A stretch of 64,000 bases of DNA from Luscinia megarhynchos (taxonomy: Eukaryota > Chordata > Aves > Passeriformes > Turdidae). Positions 1 through 12,188 of this stretch are shown here, piece by piece. Location: contig CM067568.1 in NCBI GenBank assembly GCA_034336665.1, forward strand, positions 40,590,770 through 40,654,769, in the 5' to 3' direction. Each line of letters opens with the position of its first letter. Positions within the stretch are counted from its first letter, which is position 1. The notes below the pieces were generated by a model, which saw only the letters and a program-made list of their open reading frames with translations, searched no databases and was not told where the DNA came from. The position numbers and the translations under genes are program-made.

Positions 1-2877
1 TGTGTTGCTTGCTTATGATGGCACTGCCAGAAGATAAAGAAGTGCAGGAGGCTCAGTGCTGGCCATGGTGACAGGCCAGGGACAAATGTCTCTGTTGGGT
101 AAATTGATTTGAGTGGTTCTGATGAAGTATCAGGCTGGGCTGAAAATATGATTGCATTTAGTGATCCAGCTAGCTTATTATCCTGGTGGAATTCCAAATG
201 CAGAGAAAGTTAATTAAAGTAACATGTGTATGTATTTTGTCTAGAATAGCAGACATGGATTTTTTTAGACATCTCTGCATGCTAATCTTTTACCCATATC
301 TTATCAATCTAAATACAGTCTTGTACTATTTCTAATGTAATGGAATTGCCATGAGGCTGATAAATATCGGTTGTAATTTATAGGGTGTTTACTCAGGTAA
401 TGGTGTACAGAGTACTTTTTACAGTCCCTAGAGTCTAAACAGGCAGACACCTAGAGGCATAAAAATGCATTATGAAAAGACAGAAAACAGACAAATTGTT
501 TTATTTTCTGCAGGTAAAATTTAATGGACATAAAACTTAATATGGTGCTAAGAATCTGTGGTGGGTTTTTTCTTTCTTGTTTTTTATTTATACAATGGAT
601 GCAGAGCTTGAGAAAAAGTGGCTGGCATGAGGATTGTTTAATTACATTTTTCTGAAGCAGAATACCTTGTTTTCTTATAAGTGTTGCCACTGTGTCCCCT
701 GTGAGTCTGAGCCAGCATTTCCCCCCCAGCTGTGAGATGTCTGACAGAGAGGAGCTGAGAATGGAGGCTGTGCAGAAGAGCAGCCTGCTGGCTCTGCAAG
801 CTGTGCCTTCAGAGTGGCTGGCACCCAGCTGCTCCCAAAGGCTCTCACTCCTTTTAAATGCTCTGTGGTGCCCATCAGATCTTTTGATCACTTTAGGGCT
901 TTAAAGAAAGTAAGCTGTTCTGTGCTGGCTCATGTCACTATCTTCTACGTTGAGAGAACATTTCTGTACAGCCCTTTATAGCTGAGAGTTGGGGGCTACA
1001 GCCATCCTTGGGCTCGAGGTGGGTGTCAAGTCAGTGCTCTGCAAGGCACCAGCATTAGAGCTGTGTATGGTTCTTCTCCAACTGCAGTTTAAGGAACGTT
1101 CTTTTATGTGTGTATAAATTTCTAATGCTGCTAGAAAATTGCTAACTGTTCTAACTCATAACTGGGGTCAGTGAAGCTGAGGTGGAGAACAGAAAGTGAC
1201 ACTTTGCTAAGTCAGGTTGCCATGTATTGGCCCAGAATGTCAAGATTGGCCCATCTCTCATTTCACCAAGGTACAGATGATACATTGTTTTTTCTATTCT
1301 ATTCATATTTCTTGCTGCATGCAATGTTTTAAGCAAGGACGTGGTTTTAGAAAGCATTGATAGCTGACAAATAATGTTCAACTTTTTCTTTGAGACAAAT
1401 CTGTTACCTCAACCTTTTCTTTCACATAGCTTTCCTGTCTGCTTCTTCCAGGATGGGGATCACTATTCTTTCCTGGTTCAGTTCTTCCTCAGCAGCCTTA
1501 AATTGCAGGCATCTCCTGCAGTGTGAATGTTGAGATGGCTTGTAGGACACTGCCAGGAAAGCCTACAGCATGCAGATTTGAGAACAATCCAGCAGGAACT
1601 TGCTAGAGCTCAGACTGAAAATCGTTTGGTCTCCCTTCTAATCTGTCATTTCCCATCAGTACAATAACAGAGGAGATTATCCCTAGTGAAACTGAAAATG
1701 CAGAGGGCTTTGACCAGTGAGCCATGGATAATCGGGGGGAATATTAGTGGAGGGCTCAGTCTCCTGCTGCCAGCAGTGGTGACAGGTGGCATGGCTTTGT
1801 GGCACAGTGTTGTGGCATGGAGACAAAATGTCAGTCAATCATGTTTTATTGCTTCAAATTTTTTCAGAGCAGAAACATTACAAAATTAAGCCTCAGTACT
1901 TGCTCTGTGTGAACAATAAATACACAAGAAATACATTACAAGTTTCCAAAATTGCTGGTCCTGCATGTACTGTAGTAACACTGAGCTAAGACTTGGCTCT
2001 GAGACTCCATTCTGCAGTCCAGCTCTATCACTGTCCCAGGTACAGGAGTCAGATCAGATATGCTCTCTTTTCTTTTAAAGATACTGCATTTTCATTTCAG
2101 ACCTCTGAACTATAACTCAAAGACTTCTGATTGATGAAATTTTGCTGTTTCTTTCCTAGTATGAAGGATCCACAGGCAGGGCAGTAATTGACCAGATGAT
2201 CCTGCAACTGGTTGTTTTTCTTATTTATTCAAAATTAGTGGGAAGATTGTCTGATTTTAAACTGCTTTAATTCAATAAAAATATCAGAGTTTTTTAATAA
2301 GCCTCTGGATTGGATGGACAGTGTAATGTAATATTAGGGCCTTTGTTTTGTGTGAATACTGTAATTAAAGTATTGTTTTCAACCCTAGAAGTGGCTGCAC
2401 TTTATCAATTCCAACTAACAGCACAAATCTACCTCACAGGGACACTTGATTGCTGATGTTTTCAACTACATTTTAATATCCTTTGAAAAATGTAGAAATA
2501 ATGCAAAGCATATATTCACAACGATAAGGATATTATGGTGACAAGTGTTCACTTCAAAGAAAAAACTATTCATGTTGGTTGAGAAAGTGGTACTTCTACT
2601 GCAGATCTTGGAATAAATAATGTAGGGCCTTTTTATTAATTCTGTAAGTAATGGCTCATGTCAGAGTCTAGATTTCCTCATTGCTTCTTTGGAAAAATCT
2701 TTATTAGTTTTTTAAGAATGTGTGGCCAGAGACAGCAGACACTGGTGTCTGATAATTAATAAACTTATGAAGTGGTTCTGTTCTGTGCTGTTTCTTCCCC
2801 TGCAAAGATGTGATGAGTTCCAGCTTGTCAGCCAATCAGTTTTTTATCTCTTCATCACACTACTGATGGTTCTTTTA
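1..2877. other. No gene recognised; single-copy AT-rich DNA
   Basis: I see no exon, RNA gene or mobile element that I can support here. Several short open frames exist on both strands, including one of 146 codons on the minus strand at 451-891. None has a recognisable domain, and stops accumulate at once outside them, as expected of noncoding DNA. Two AATAAA-like hexamers occur, but without a neighbouring gene they mean little. Confidence 0.6.
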
Positions 2878-2936
2878 GCAGGATGGGTTGGAAGTGACCT
2901 TGTAGATCATCTAATTCCAACCCCCCACGTTTTCCC
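2878..2936 (-). mobile_element. CR1 LINE, 3'-terminal scrap
   Basis: On the plus strand the segment reads as the reverse complement of the well-known CR1 3' end: a GGGTTGGAAG block, then GACCTTGTAGATCATCTA, then TTCCAACCCCCC. So the element points to the minus strand and only its last 60 or so bases remain. CR1 is the dominant avian LINE, and most copies are severely 5'-truncated like this one. It is noncoding and dead. A plus-strand CR1 piece follows within 60 bases, so this is a second, independent insertion or a rearranged remnant. Confidence 0.8.
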
Positions 2937-2989
2937 ATATGAAGAGCTGTTTCTTCAGTAAGGTACAATAAAATGCCTGTGTTTTGGCA

Positions 2990-3252
2990 TAGGGCAGTGG
3001 TGTTCCCAAGGGGTCAGTGTTGAAGCTGATATTGCTTAATGCACTCACTAATAAGTGAGGTGATAGGATAGAATAATTCCTCTCTTTAAGTCTGCAGGTA
3101 GCACTAGATAGTGGAATCAATTGGTATGCCAAATGTCAAGGCTGCATTTCAAAGACACTCTTATGACCTGGAGAAATGGGTTGCTAAAAGTATTAACCAC
3201 CCTAAGCACTGTGTGGCTGGGGATGAATTTGGAATCTTGTTTCCAGCCAAGA
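2990..3252 (+). pseudogene. Diverged CR1 reverse-transcriptase fragment
   Basis: This matches, with many substitutions, the CR1 ORF2 segment running from the GVPQGS motif towards the end of the reverse-transcriptase domain. The nucleotide landmarks are GTTCCCAAGGGGTCAGTG near 3001, CATTTCAAAGACACTC near 3145, GACCTGGAGAAATGGG near 3167, and a CCACCCTAAGCACTG block near 3199 followed by GGCTGGGG. A residual frame reads AAFQRHSYDLEKWVA, which resembles the CR1 AIQRDLDRLERWA motif. Stops and indels show it is inactive. Its divergence is greater than that of the CR1 copy at 12.2-12.85 kb, so it is probably older. Confidence 0.65.
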
Positions 3253-6200
3253 ATGAGGAAGCAATAGAGAGGCTAAAAGATCCACTATGTTCACTGCAGG
3301 TCCAGAGGAATTTTGTGAGGGAGCAGGTTTGATTGACTTATCCACTGGTTGTCCTTGTTCCTGTTGCCTGCCTAGCATAAGAGAAAATGTGAGGCTTATA
3401 GAGCATAAGCAACTCCAAAGCCTAGCTACAGCACTCCTGTTTTTGCTTCTCTACAGATTTCTTTATGAGGCTTCAAGGAATAAAATCTGAAATAGTTAAA
3501 CTGAGCAAATCATATGTGGATTTTGTTTCCTCACCAAAGGCAGCACAGAAGATGGAATATATTTGATCTCTATGGATAACATGGAAGTTGCCTGGTTTGC
3601 CAAAAGCCAGTTTTTAATTTTTCAGGCAGTAGAAGGCAGCTGCTTCCTTCAACCTAAATTTAAGACTAAGGGGTATGACAATGAGGTAGAATAAAAGTGA
3701 GGTTATATTTGGAGGTCATGCAATGTGTCCTCTGAATGAGGCTGCCTCAAATTTGAAGGCAAGTTGTGCCCACTTGAACTTTATAGTTTAAAGCTCTCTA
3801 TGTGCAGAGAAAGCATTTCAATGGTAGTTTTACAGAGCAGCATCTTATCCACACCTTTATTTTCTAACAGAGAAGAATTTTCATTAGATCCACCAGCATT
3901 ATGTTGTCTCTGTTTTTGTCCTTTATTTAGATACTAGTTTCATTATGTCCTGGCACACAGAGACTAGCCTATGGCTTTTCTCATCACTCGTTTGGGAATC
4001 ATTGGATGAAAAAGGACATTAATAGTTCTGCATGTTCTTGTTGGAGGGATGTTTTCCTCCTTATAGTCTGGATTTCAGTGTCCTGTCTATGTCCCTGGAA
4101 CAATATACCTTTCCAGCTCCCCTGAATATTGGATCAGTAATCCTATCTTTAGTCTGCATAACTGTGATAATAAGTATAGTGATAATGCTTTTATAAACTT
4201 TGTCAAGTGCTTTGTGTAGGAAAGGAATATGATGGCCCCTGACAGCTTGTAGGGTTATGTGGTACTAAATAAGCATTCCACATCTTAAAAATGGGCTTTA
4301 CTAGTCATGAGTGGGAAATCCAATCTAAAGAAAAGCTACATGATGGAAAATAAACAGCTTTTCTGAGCAGATTGTTTTATGGAATTTCTGGCAGAGAAAT
4401 GCTGTAAACAGTAAGGGTTTACTGTAGCCTTCTCACATCCTTTGGATCTGAAGACTTCTCTATTTCTCTTATGGATTATTGTTTATTTGTTCAGTAGACT
4501 GAACTGCACACTTGGAGACATTTCTGCAGGCAGCATTAACTCATCAGGGGGTTGGGCCACACTTTCTGCTCCCAGCTGCCCTCATCAGAAAGTTGTGTCC
4601 TACCCTAAGCAGCTGCTTTGGAGACAGCTGGCACAAGCCAGCCACCCTTCAATTTGTGCTTGAAAGCAGCTGTCTGGCACATTGTTATTTCTGAGATCAT
4701 TCCTCTTTTTAATGAAGCAGCTCTGTGTGTCTTTACTATTGCTCCTGGGTGTGCTTTAGGTCCCAGCAAAATCTGTGAGTCCTTTAGTCATCTCACTGAA
4801 TTTTTTGGTGGCAACAGCATGACCTGATATGTTGCTCCTGTGTTACAACAGATGTGGTGTTACAGTGTGGGAGAGGGAGGACCTGATAGTCAGAAGTGCT
4901 AGCCTAATGCTCACCAGTGCTGTCCAGTCCTAGTCCACAGGTGCTGTCTATGCTGATAATCTCTCATTTGTTCAGCACCTTTACTTGGAGAGGGCCTGAA
5001 GCAATTTATGAGCTGCACTCAGGCAATGTGTCCACCTCTGTGTTGAAATGAGACAAGTATATGATGGTGCACAACACAGCTGCGTGAGTTTCAGAAAATG
5101 TTGGATAATCACCAGAAGCTACTAGGTGAATGACAGACTTATTGTTACATGAAGGAGTGCACAGCCATTGGATTCTCTTTAGATGTCTCCCTTTGAAGAG
5201 GACATCTGAGCCAAAGAGAAAGGCCAAGAACAGACTCATAAAGTCTGGATTATGGTGATTTTGCATTTTCAATTATTCCCTTCCCAGGAGCTTCACTAGT
5301 GTGTGTTCTGTAGATCCTGGCTCCTGGGAGGAGCCCAAAGCTACTGTTGGGCAGAAGCTCATGTAATCAGAGCATTTAACAAGAATGCAACAGCTGGGCA
5401 CATGCTCAGTTGTGAGGCTGGTAAGTTTTAGAAATTAATCTGCTGGAGCTTTTTGTAGACAGATCTTTAGGATTATGAGGAAGCTTGTTCAGTTTGTTAA
5501 ACATCTGTGGAACAGTTCATGAAGTTTATTTAATGGGATCTCTCTTTCTGTGATGAAATGCAGTAATAGAATTAGTGCTAGGTGAATATGTGAACTGGAG
5601 CTGATGAACACCAAAATCCTCTGAGCAACTAACTTTATATCTGTGGATTAAACTAATATTAATCAAATTTATCAGAAACTGTCTCTCCTAAGTGGAGGTT
5701 CACATATGAGTAATCATCTATATCTTACAACTAACCATGCATGCCACTCTCTTTAATAAGTCTTTATTCAGAGGAGGAGAGATAGCAGAAGAATATGAGG
5801 ATACTCGATACATGAGGAGACATTCAGTATTTTATCACTTTGAGATGGTTGGTTTTTTTTATTGTTAGGCGACTGGAGTCATGGTGTGTGTGTATGGACT
5901 GGTGCTCCTCTTTCTGCAGAGGGCTGCTGAAGCAGCTGTGGCTCTAAGATGACATCACCTTTTCAGGGTCTGAAGCTGAAAGATAGAAAACAGACTTCTT
6001 GCTGGTCAGATGCACAACTTGTGTGGAACCTCCTCTGTTGCTACTTCTCATTTCCAATTTTCTTTGTAGGCAGAGTTCTCTCTCTCTGGTTGCTCTGCAT
6101 CTGAAAGTGAGTCTCTTTACTGCTTCCTAATGTGGCTTTTTAAACACTTCTATAGCTTAGGGGAAGAACAGTTTTTCCTCTGAAGTCTTTCAGTCTTTCC

Positions 6201-6593
6201 TCAGCCCTTTACCTGATTTTCTGGGCTCTTTTTGTTCCTCCTCTCACAGGGCAGAGAAGAGGAGGATGGAACAACTGCAGCAGTACCACTGGTGCTGTAG
6301 ACCAGGGGATTTAGGGAAGAGAAATTTCTGACAAACTAACACTGACGAGGAAGAGAAACATATGCTTCCACTCATGCAAGGCAGTGCAGAATGAGTACCC
6401 TGAGGCAACTGCAGTTCTTATCTGTTTCAGGTGAAGGGAGATATGCTGTTTGGAATCAGATTCACTCAGGTGTTAGTGACCTCCTGCCTCTACAGACTCC
6501 ACCAGGACTGTAATTACTGTACTGCTGAAAAGTCATTAAGTTTCTTTCACCTGAGCAATAAAAAGCAGTGTGAGACAAAGGACAAGGTGCTTT
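3253..6593. other. No gene recognised
   Basis: I see no supportable gene. Around 4160-4215 a run of GATAATAAG..GATAATGC followed by TCAAGTGCTTTG faintly recalls the tail of a MIR SINE, but it is too weak to annotate. GT-rich DNA at about 5884-5895 is short. The small open frames here have no recognisable domains. Confidence 0.5.
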
Positions 6594-6672
6594 GGGGAAG
6601 GGGGGAACAAAAAACCCAAGAAACCCCACAAAACGACAAAAGCAAACAAACAAAAAACCAAAGAAGAAACTA
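6594..6672. repeat. A/C-rich low-complexity tract
   Basis: Nearly pure A and C runs with AAACAAAC units follow a G-rich start (GGGGAAGGGGGGAAC). It looks like simple-sequence expansion or an eroded poly(A)-like tail. I see no element body attached to it on either side. Confidence 0.7.
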
Positions 6673-9189
6673 AATAACAAAATGGTTTTGTCCTGAAGGT
6701 GTTTAATTACATCTGCTGGGGAAGAAAGTAGGAATGGGGTATTTGCTGCATGGCTCAGGAGTCAGTAAATGAGAGTATCTGGCTTGGTGAACAGCAAGTC
6801 ATTTCTGGCTGTGCCAGAGAGAAAATACCTGAGTTGCTCAGTGTCGCTACTCTCAACTTTCTGTTCAACTGAATCCCTGTTTTTGTGCATCTACTTTAAT
6901 ACTAGTGATGATGATGGTGATGTCCTCAAAATTTTTCTAAAAGCCCTGAAATAAGATGCTGAAGATCAGGTCTTTCTTAAGCTTTTTCTTCTCCAAGTGA
7001 AGATGAAAAAAGTGTACTGGACTGAGGATCATTACTCAGGGCTCTCAGCATCAAAATGTAAAGTGTCCTGCACCCATAAGTTCAGATTCCAGCAAGCCTA
7101 GTTTTTTTGCTCTTAATTCTCTTGCCATAAACGCAGAAATTCTGTTTTTCCTCAGGATAACAAGTCTCTGATCAGTAAAACTACTAAGGCATTATAAAAT
7201 GTATGGAAGAGGAGACTTACATACATTAACTTGCTGTTTCAAGATGTTTATTTCAATTTTCTTATTTAGGAGAGGCTTTAAAAGTGAGGAGAACAAAATG
7301 CTGTCACAGCATTTAATAGTGAGGTAGTGTGGAAGTTGTATTACATCAGTAGGCAAAAGGTCTGTGAAGGGCACACCTGCTGAGATGCTTTGAGTGGAGA
7401 GAAAGCCCTCAAGTAGTTCCAGGATGAATATCTATGTACGTGCTTTTCTCTGTGTGACTATCCATAGAGAGAGATGGCTGATTCCAATATGACTGGTTTA
7501 AGATTCCAAAAGGGCATTCAGAGTTAGCTCTGGTACCAAAGCTGTTTTGCAAATGTTCATACTGCTTGTGTCCCCAGGTTAAGGTTGTCTGTAGGCTTTT
7601 CATTTCAGCTCTGTGCATGGTATCACCCAGTGCCGATGTGAGCAGTAAGATGAATGGCTATTTATTTCATCTTACCAGAGCTAATCCATCATGGTGCATG
7701 TAGCAATTGGATTTCTGCACTCCAAAAAGCTTTTACTTCCAGATATTAAATAAATAAATAAATAGATGTAAGCACCTCTCTTTCTAAATCTTTATTTTCC
7801 TTCTTCTTGTTCTTATTCTTCTCCTTGCCTGCTGTATAATAAATACATTTATTTATTTTGGTAAATATCCATAATTTGAAAATAGCTTTATTTAGCACTT
7901 ACCCCACCGCAGACATAAAGTGACTGATGGCAGCATTGTTCTGGAATGCCAGAAAATTAAGTCAAGATTTCTATTTTTAATTCCTCAATTAATTGCAAGA
8001 AAATGTTTTCGTTCCTGTGGATCAGCAAAGACATTGCTTCAGGATGGAAAGATATAACCTTTGCTGGGTCCTATTAGTATCTTTCTGTTGGAATAGATTA
8101 TTCTTTTTCTTTTTTGAGGTTTCAGCAAAATAGATGAAATGACAATTAATACTTCATCCTCTGAGGTTCTATCTGTAGTTATTAATAACATGTTTACCTG
8201 CCCCTTATCCCTTCTAGTTCCTTTATCAAATTCTACTAATGTTTCCAGAAATGTTCTGTTTTTCTTTATATTGAAAATAAAAGCTTTATCTGAGATATTT
8301 ATTTGATCACCTTTGGTTTAATTTGTTTCTTTTAATTCCAGAGATGTCCCATTGAACCCATTTGTCTACTGTGTATGTTACTGTACAAGATCAAACCATT
8401 TCCTACTCTTTCCTATGTAATTGGTTAGTTAGGTGAGTTTTTATTTTATGATAAATTCCAAAGCCTAACACTTTAGTTTCACTTTCTATGCTGAGGAAAA
8501 ACTCCTGAGGGTTACTTTTTCAAAATTAAAGGACAGTTTAGGGAGAAAATAAATACCATCATTTTGCTTCAATTCATTGTGGTATCTATTTGTATAAATC
8601 ATTACAAAGATTAGAGGTGGGTTAAGACATTGGGGCCTAAGCTCTTTTTGTTTAGAAGAGCTGTGAGAGGGGGCATTATTACATTTAAAGAGTCTATGTA
8701 TGTTTTTAGTGGCTATCAAAGCTTCAGATTTTACTATATACCTAGTATTGAGCTGTTGTTCTTTCCACAAGGGGGGGAAAAAAAAAAAGCAAATCCATTT
8801 TCGTGTGTTCTCTTGGATTTTCCTAGAAGATGCTCTCACCCAAACAGTCTATGGAATCAGACAGCTTACACTTAAAGTGGTAAGTCACAGTAAGAAGTAT
8901 AAGCATCACAAGATGAGGTAGCTTACCACAGGCCAAGAATGGTGGGGGAGGAGGAGAAGACATATAGGAAGGGAGGAAAATAGGAATAAAACACCATCTC
9001 ACACCAGGAATTAAATGCTTTTTTACAGAGAACCTGCCCATAGCTTGTTTGGGCTTTTTGCTGCTTTGCTGTCTTCCTTCCTTTCCAGTTAATTATTCAT
9101 GCACTTGCTACTAGCAGGCAAGTTTTGTTTTTCCTTTAGGTGTAATTAGAGCAATCAGAGGGCTTGTAATATTGTAATAAAAATGCACT
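6673..9189. other. No gene recognised; small simple repeats
   Basis: A (TAAA)4 microsatellite lies at 7747-7762. A G7A11 junction is at 8771-8788, and a GGA-rich patch at 8940-8985. The rest is unremarkable AT-rich sequence. Open frames up to 117 codons (minus strand, 8486-8839) are rich in low-complexity residues and show no domain. Confidence 0.5.
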
Positions 9190-9322
9190 TTCGTTCTTTC
9201 TTTCACCTCTCTCCTTCCTTTTTTTCTGCCTCTCTTCCTCTGTTTTTTGCTAACGTCTGTCTGCTGACCACTGTCTGTTCACCAATCCTTCCGTCCTTCT
9301 AAATTTTTTCCTATTTTTTAAG
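9190..9322. repeat. Pyrimidine-rich tract
   Basis: The plus strand is almost all T and C, with CTTTC, CCTTCC and CTGTCTG units, over about 130 bases. This is a polypyrimidine/polypurine tract that degraded from simple sequence. No splice acceptor with an adjacent exon can be defended. Confidence 0.65.
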
Positions 9323-11300
9323 CTGTTTCTCTCCTTTTTTCTCTGTGTGCAAGTGAAGTTGCCAGTTTAAGATAAACTTCTGGACTTTAAGTTTTATGAA
9401 TTCTTGCAGGGCAAATTGGCTTTGCTGTAATAGCAACTGTGCTAATTCTGAAATTATCAGAATTAAATTGCATCCTGGAGGGCAGTCATTTGTATACAAT
9501 GTGTAGCAGAGGAAGAGGTGACAGCACAGGTGAACTTTTACATGCCTTGTCTTTGCATGTTTTGGTACAGGGTGAGAAAAGATTTTCTTCATGCTCAGTC
9601 AGCCAAAGGTTTTATTAGGGTTTGGGTTTTTCTGTTATTGTGGAGTAGTTTATCCTCTGGTGTGGATTCTGGATCGAGACAGGAATGGAATTCTCTTTTG
9701 ATAAACTACCCTTGTTTGCTTTGAGTTATGCAACAGACTTAGTACATCACGTTGTTTCTTAAATTGGTGTGCCTGGTGTTTAAACTTGTATATTTTTCCT
9801 GCAAGTATGTATAATGTACATACATTTGCACATTTCTAGGGCAGCTGAAGCTCACTTAGTGCAATTGTTTTCTTGCATGTGTCGGAGCCACTCAGAGATT
9901 TTGCACAATTTATTCAGTACATCACAGTACCTCTTTTGGGGTCTGTTTGAAATGGCCTGTGCACTGGAGTGTAGAAAGTGAATCACCAAGGAACTAGATT
10001 CTCTGTAACCAGCAGTGACAAAAAAGTAGTAGTCTGTAAGCACTTAAGACAATTTTGCCTAAACACCCTTTGTATCTTTTTAAGGCAGCTGCTAATGGGC
10101 TTCTCTTTAGCGTTAATTAATGCCATTCATATTAGTTGTGTGGTACTGTTGATGAACTTGTAAAGAGATGGTAGTCATCAATACTCTTAACTGGTCAAGG
10201 TGAGAGGTACTTGATGGATGGGAGGAACAGAATTTGGAAGAGAGGTCCTTGCAGCTTTGGAAATATAGCTTATCCTGCCCAATGTCCTCCTTATGTGTTT
10301 GTGTGGGGGTCTCTGATAGAGTTTGAACCATAAGAGGGCATAAATTTGGTAATGGTTTTTCATATGGAAAAGTCTTGTTGATAAGAGGAAAGGAAGAGTT
10401 GACCTCTGCAGTCTCAACCTTCTGCATTGCCTTCTCCTTTCCTCAGCTGGTTGAAATGATCAGTGTCAGTGCTGAGTGGTGACAGCAGTCTCTGCCTGTA
10501 GACTGTGCAACTCTAACTGTAGGGAAAGGTCTGCGTTACAGGCAGTGTGAGTTCCAGATCCCTCTACCAGGTTCACGGTTGGAGGAAACAAGGAAGTGCC
10601 GAATGTGGCAGCTCTGACTTGTACAGGCAGAGCTGTTGAAAGAACCAACAGTGAGGAGACATCTTCCATAGATTTTTCAATAGCAGTGTCAGCCAATTTT
10701 CCATGTATGAAATCCTCTTTTGATCAAAGATGGCATAAAAACTTTTTTTTCTTCTGTTATTTGTTGTTTTTCTTGATATCTATGTACTGCACACAGTACT
10801 GAATGCCAGTTTCTGCTGCTCTTCTCTATTTGTGCAGACACCATTATATCATCCTGGAGGGGAGAGGCATTATTACTCTGATTTTTCACATATGAGAAAT
10901 GACAGGGCTTGTCATGTCCAGAGAGCAGAAGCGGGCAAGGGTCTGCTGGTGAACATTAGCTCATTTCTTTTCTTGACAGCCTACCAGCGCTGCCAGGAGC
11001 TAGCAAAGGTAAATGGATATGACAGTAATACCTCTTTCTAGTGGCATAGCTAGATGATGCAGTCAAAGATCCCCTCTGTGCAGGGTTGGGCAGGGTCAGC
11101 TCTTTGGTGAGTGAGCTCTGAAGAATATTGAGTATGCTTTGTGGAGAGGGATCAGCTTTTTGGTAGTGAGTGTGATCCCATCTACAGTTTGTGTTGTTTT
11201 TGAGGTGGGGAGTAAAGGTGAGTCTCCTCAGAAGGGAAGGGTGCCTGCTGTCAAAGGCATCATGGGGATAGGCATTACTGAATCCTGTGCACCTGTAGGT
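9323..11300. other. No gene recognised
   Basis: Single-copy-looking DNA with no exon or repeat I can name. The only open frames are short and lack domain signatures. Confidence 0.5.
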
Positions 11301-11597
11301 AATCATAGGATCATTAAGGCTGGAATAGACCTCTAAGATGAGGGAGTCCAACCTTTGATCAAGCCACTGCCATGTCAAATAAACCATAGTGCTAAGCACC
11401 ACATCCAGTTGATTCTTGAACGCTTCCAGGGATAACAGCTCCACTATCTCTCTGCACAGCTCATTCCAATGTCTGAACACCCTTTCTGTGAAGAAATTCC
11501 TCCTGATTTACAGCCTGAACCTGGTGCAACTTGAGGCCATTTCCTCCTGTCCTTTTGCTAGTTGTTTGGGAGGAGAGGCCAACCCCTATCTGTGAAG
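11301..11597 (-). mobile_element. CR1 LINE, 3' end, minus strand
   Basis: This is the clearest CR1 tail in the window. Read on the minus strand it contains GGAGGAAATGGCCTCAAGTTG, then CACAGAAAGGGTGTTCAGACATTGGAATGAGC (compare the usual AAGGGTTGTCAGGCATTGGAATGG), the TCCCTGGA motif, and TTAGAGGTCTATTCCAGCC. It ends in AATGATCCTATGATTA, close to the 8-bp 3'-terminal repeat typical of CR1. A minus-strand open frame of 174 codons (10956-11480) runs through part of it. That frame lies in the CR1 3' untranslated region and its flank, so it is not a gene. The element is strongly 5'-truncated. Confidence 0.93.
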
Positions 11598-12188
11598 TTC
11601 TCATATGCTTTTCCTTAGAATGGAGCTGCATATTGTTCTTAGTGATTTTTTTAGGCCAGTAGCATTAGCATCAGTATCCTGGCTAAGCAGCCAAGTCTGT
11701 TTTACAGTCCCTTTACAGTTGCTTTACAGTCTTTTACTTCCAGTCCTAGCTATGATTTAGCCTGCATTGTCACGTTCCTTTTTGGGATACTGAACAATTC
11801 CTCTAAAAAAATAGTGAGAAGACTCTATTTTTTAGTTTCTTGATTCTTCCCTCTTCTCTGAACTTCATGAATTGTAGCTTTGTCATTTACTCTAAGCTTT
11901 CCTGGAGTTCTGTAACTGTCTTTTCCCCCAGTTTGATTCAGAAACTGCTTTGCCATCTCGAGCTTCCTCTAAAGAAAGCAGCTTTGTTAGAAGTAATAGA
12001 AACATTGAAACCTAAATTCTGGAAAGCCACTTAGTCTCTGTATGTCTGTAATGTGCTTTGTGCTTGTCTACAGTTCTGACATGTCTTATAGAGTTGGACA
12101 AGGCATTTATTAAGGAGCCCTGGAAGCCAAGGGATGAAGATCCCATGTGCTGTTCTTCTGGTAAATATTTATACTATACCACTTGAGC
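11598..12188. other. Spacer between two CR1 copies; short tandem repeat
   Basis: Between the two oppositely oriented CR1 pieces lies unrecognised DNA. It holds three to four copies of a roughly 11-base TTTACAGT(C/T) unit at 11698-11737. Confidence 0.5.

Noticed and set aside
451..891. 146-codon minus-strand open frame
   Set aside because: No domain, biased composition and overlapping open frames on both strands. Typical chance frame.
4150..4216. Possible MIR tail
   Set aside because: Only two short words match and no head or core is present.
9190..9322. Polypyrimidine tract as a splice acceptor
   Set aside because: Too long and irregular, and no coding frame follows it.
10956..11480. 174-codon minus-strand open frame, longest in the window
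   Set aside because: Much of it lies in the 3' untranslated region of a minus-strand CR1 element and the rest in unrelated flank. It has no domain.
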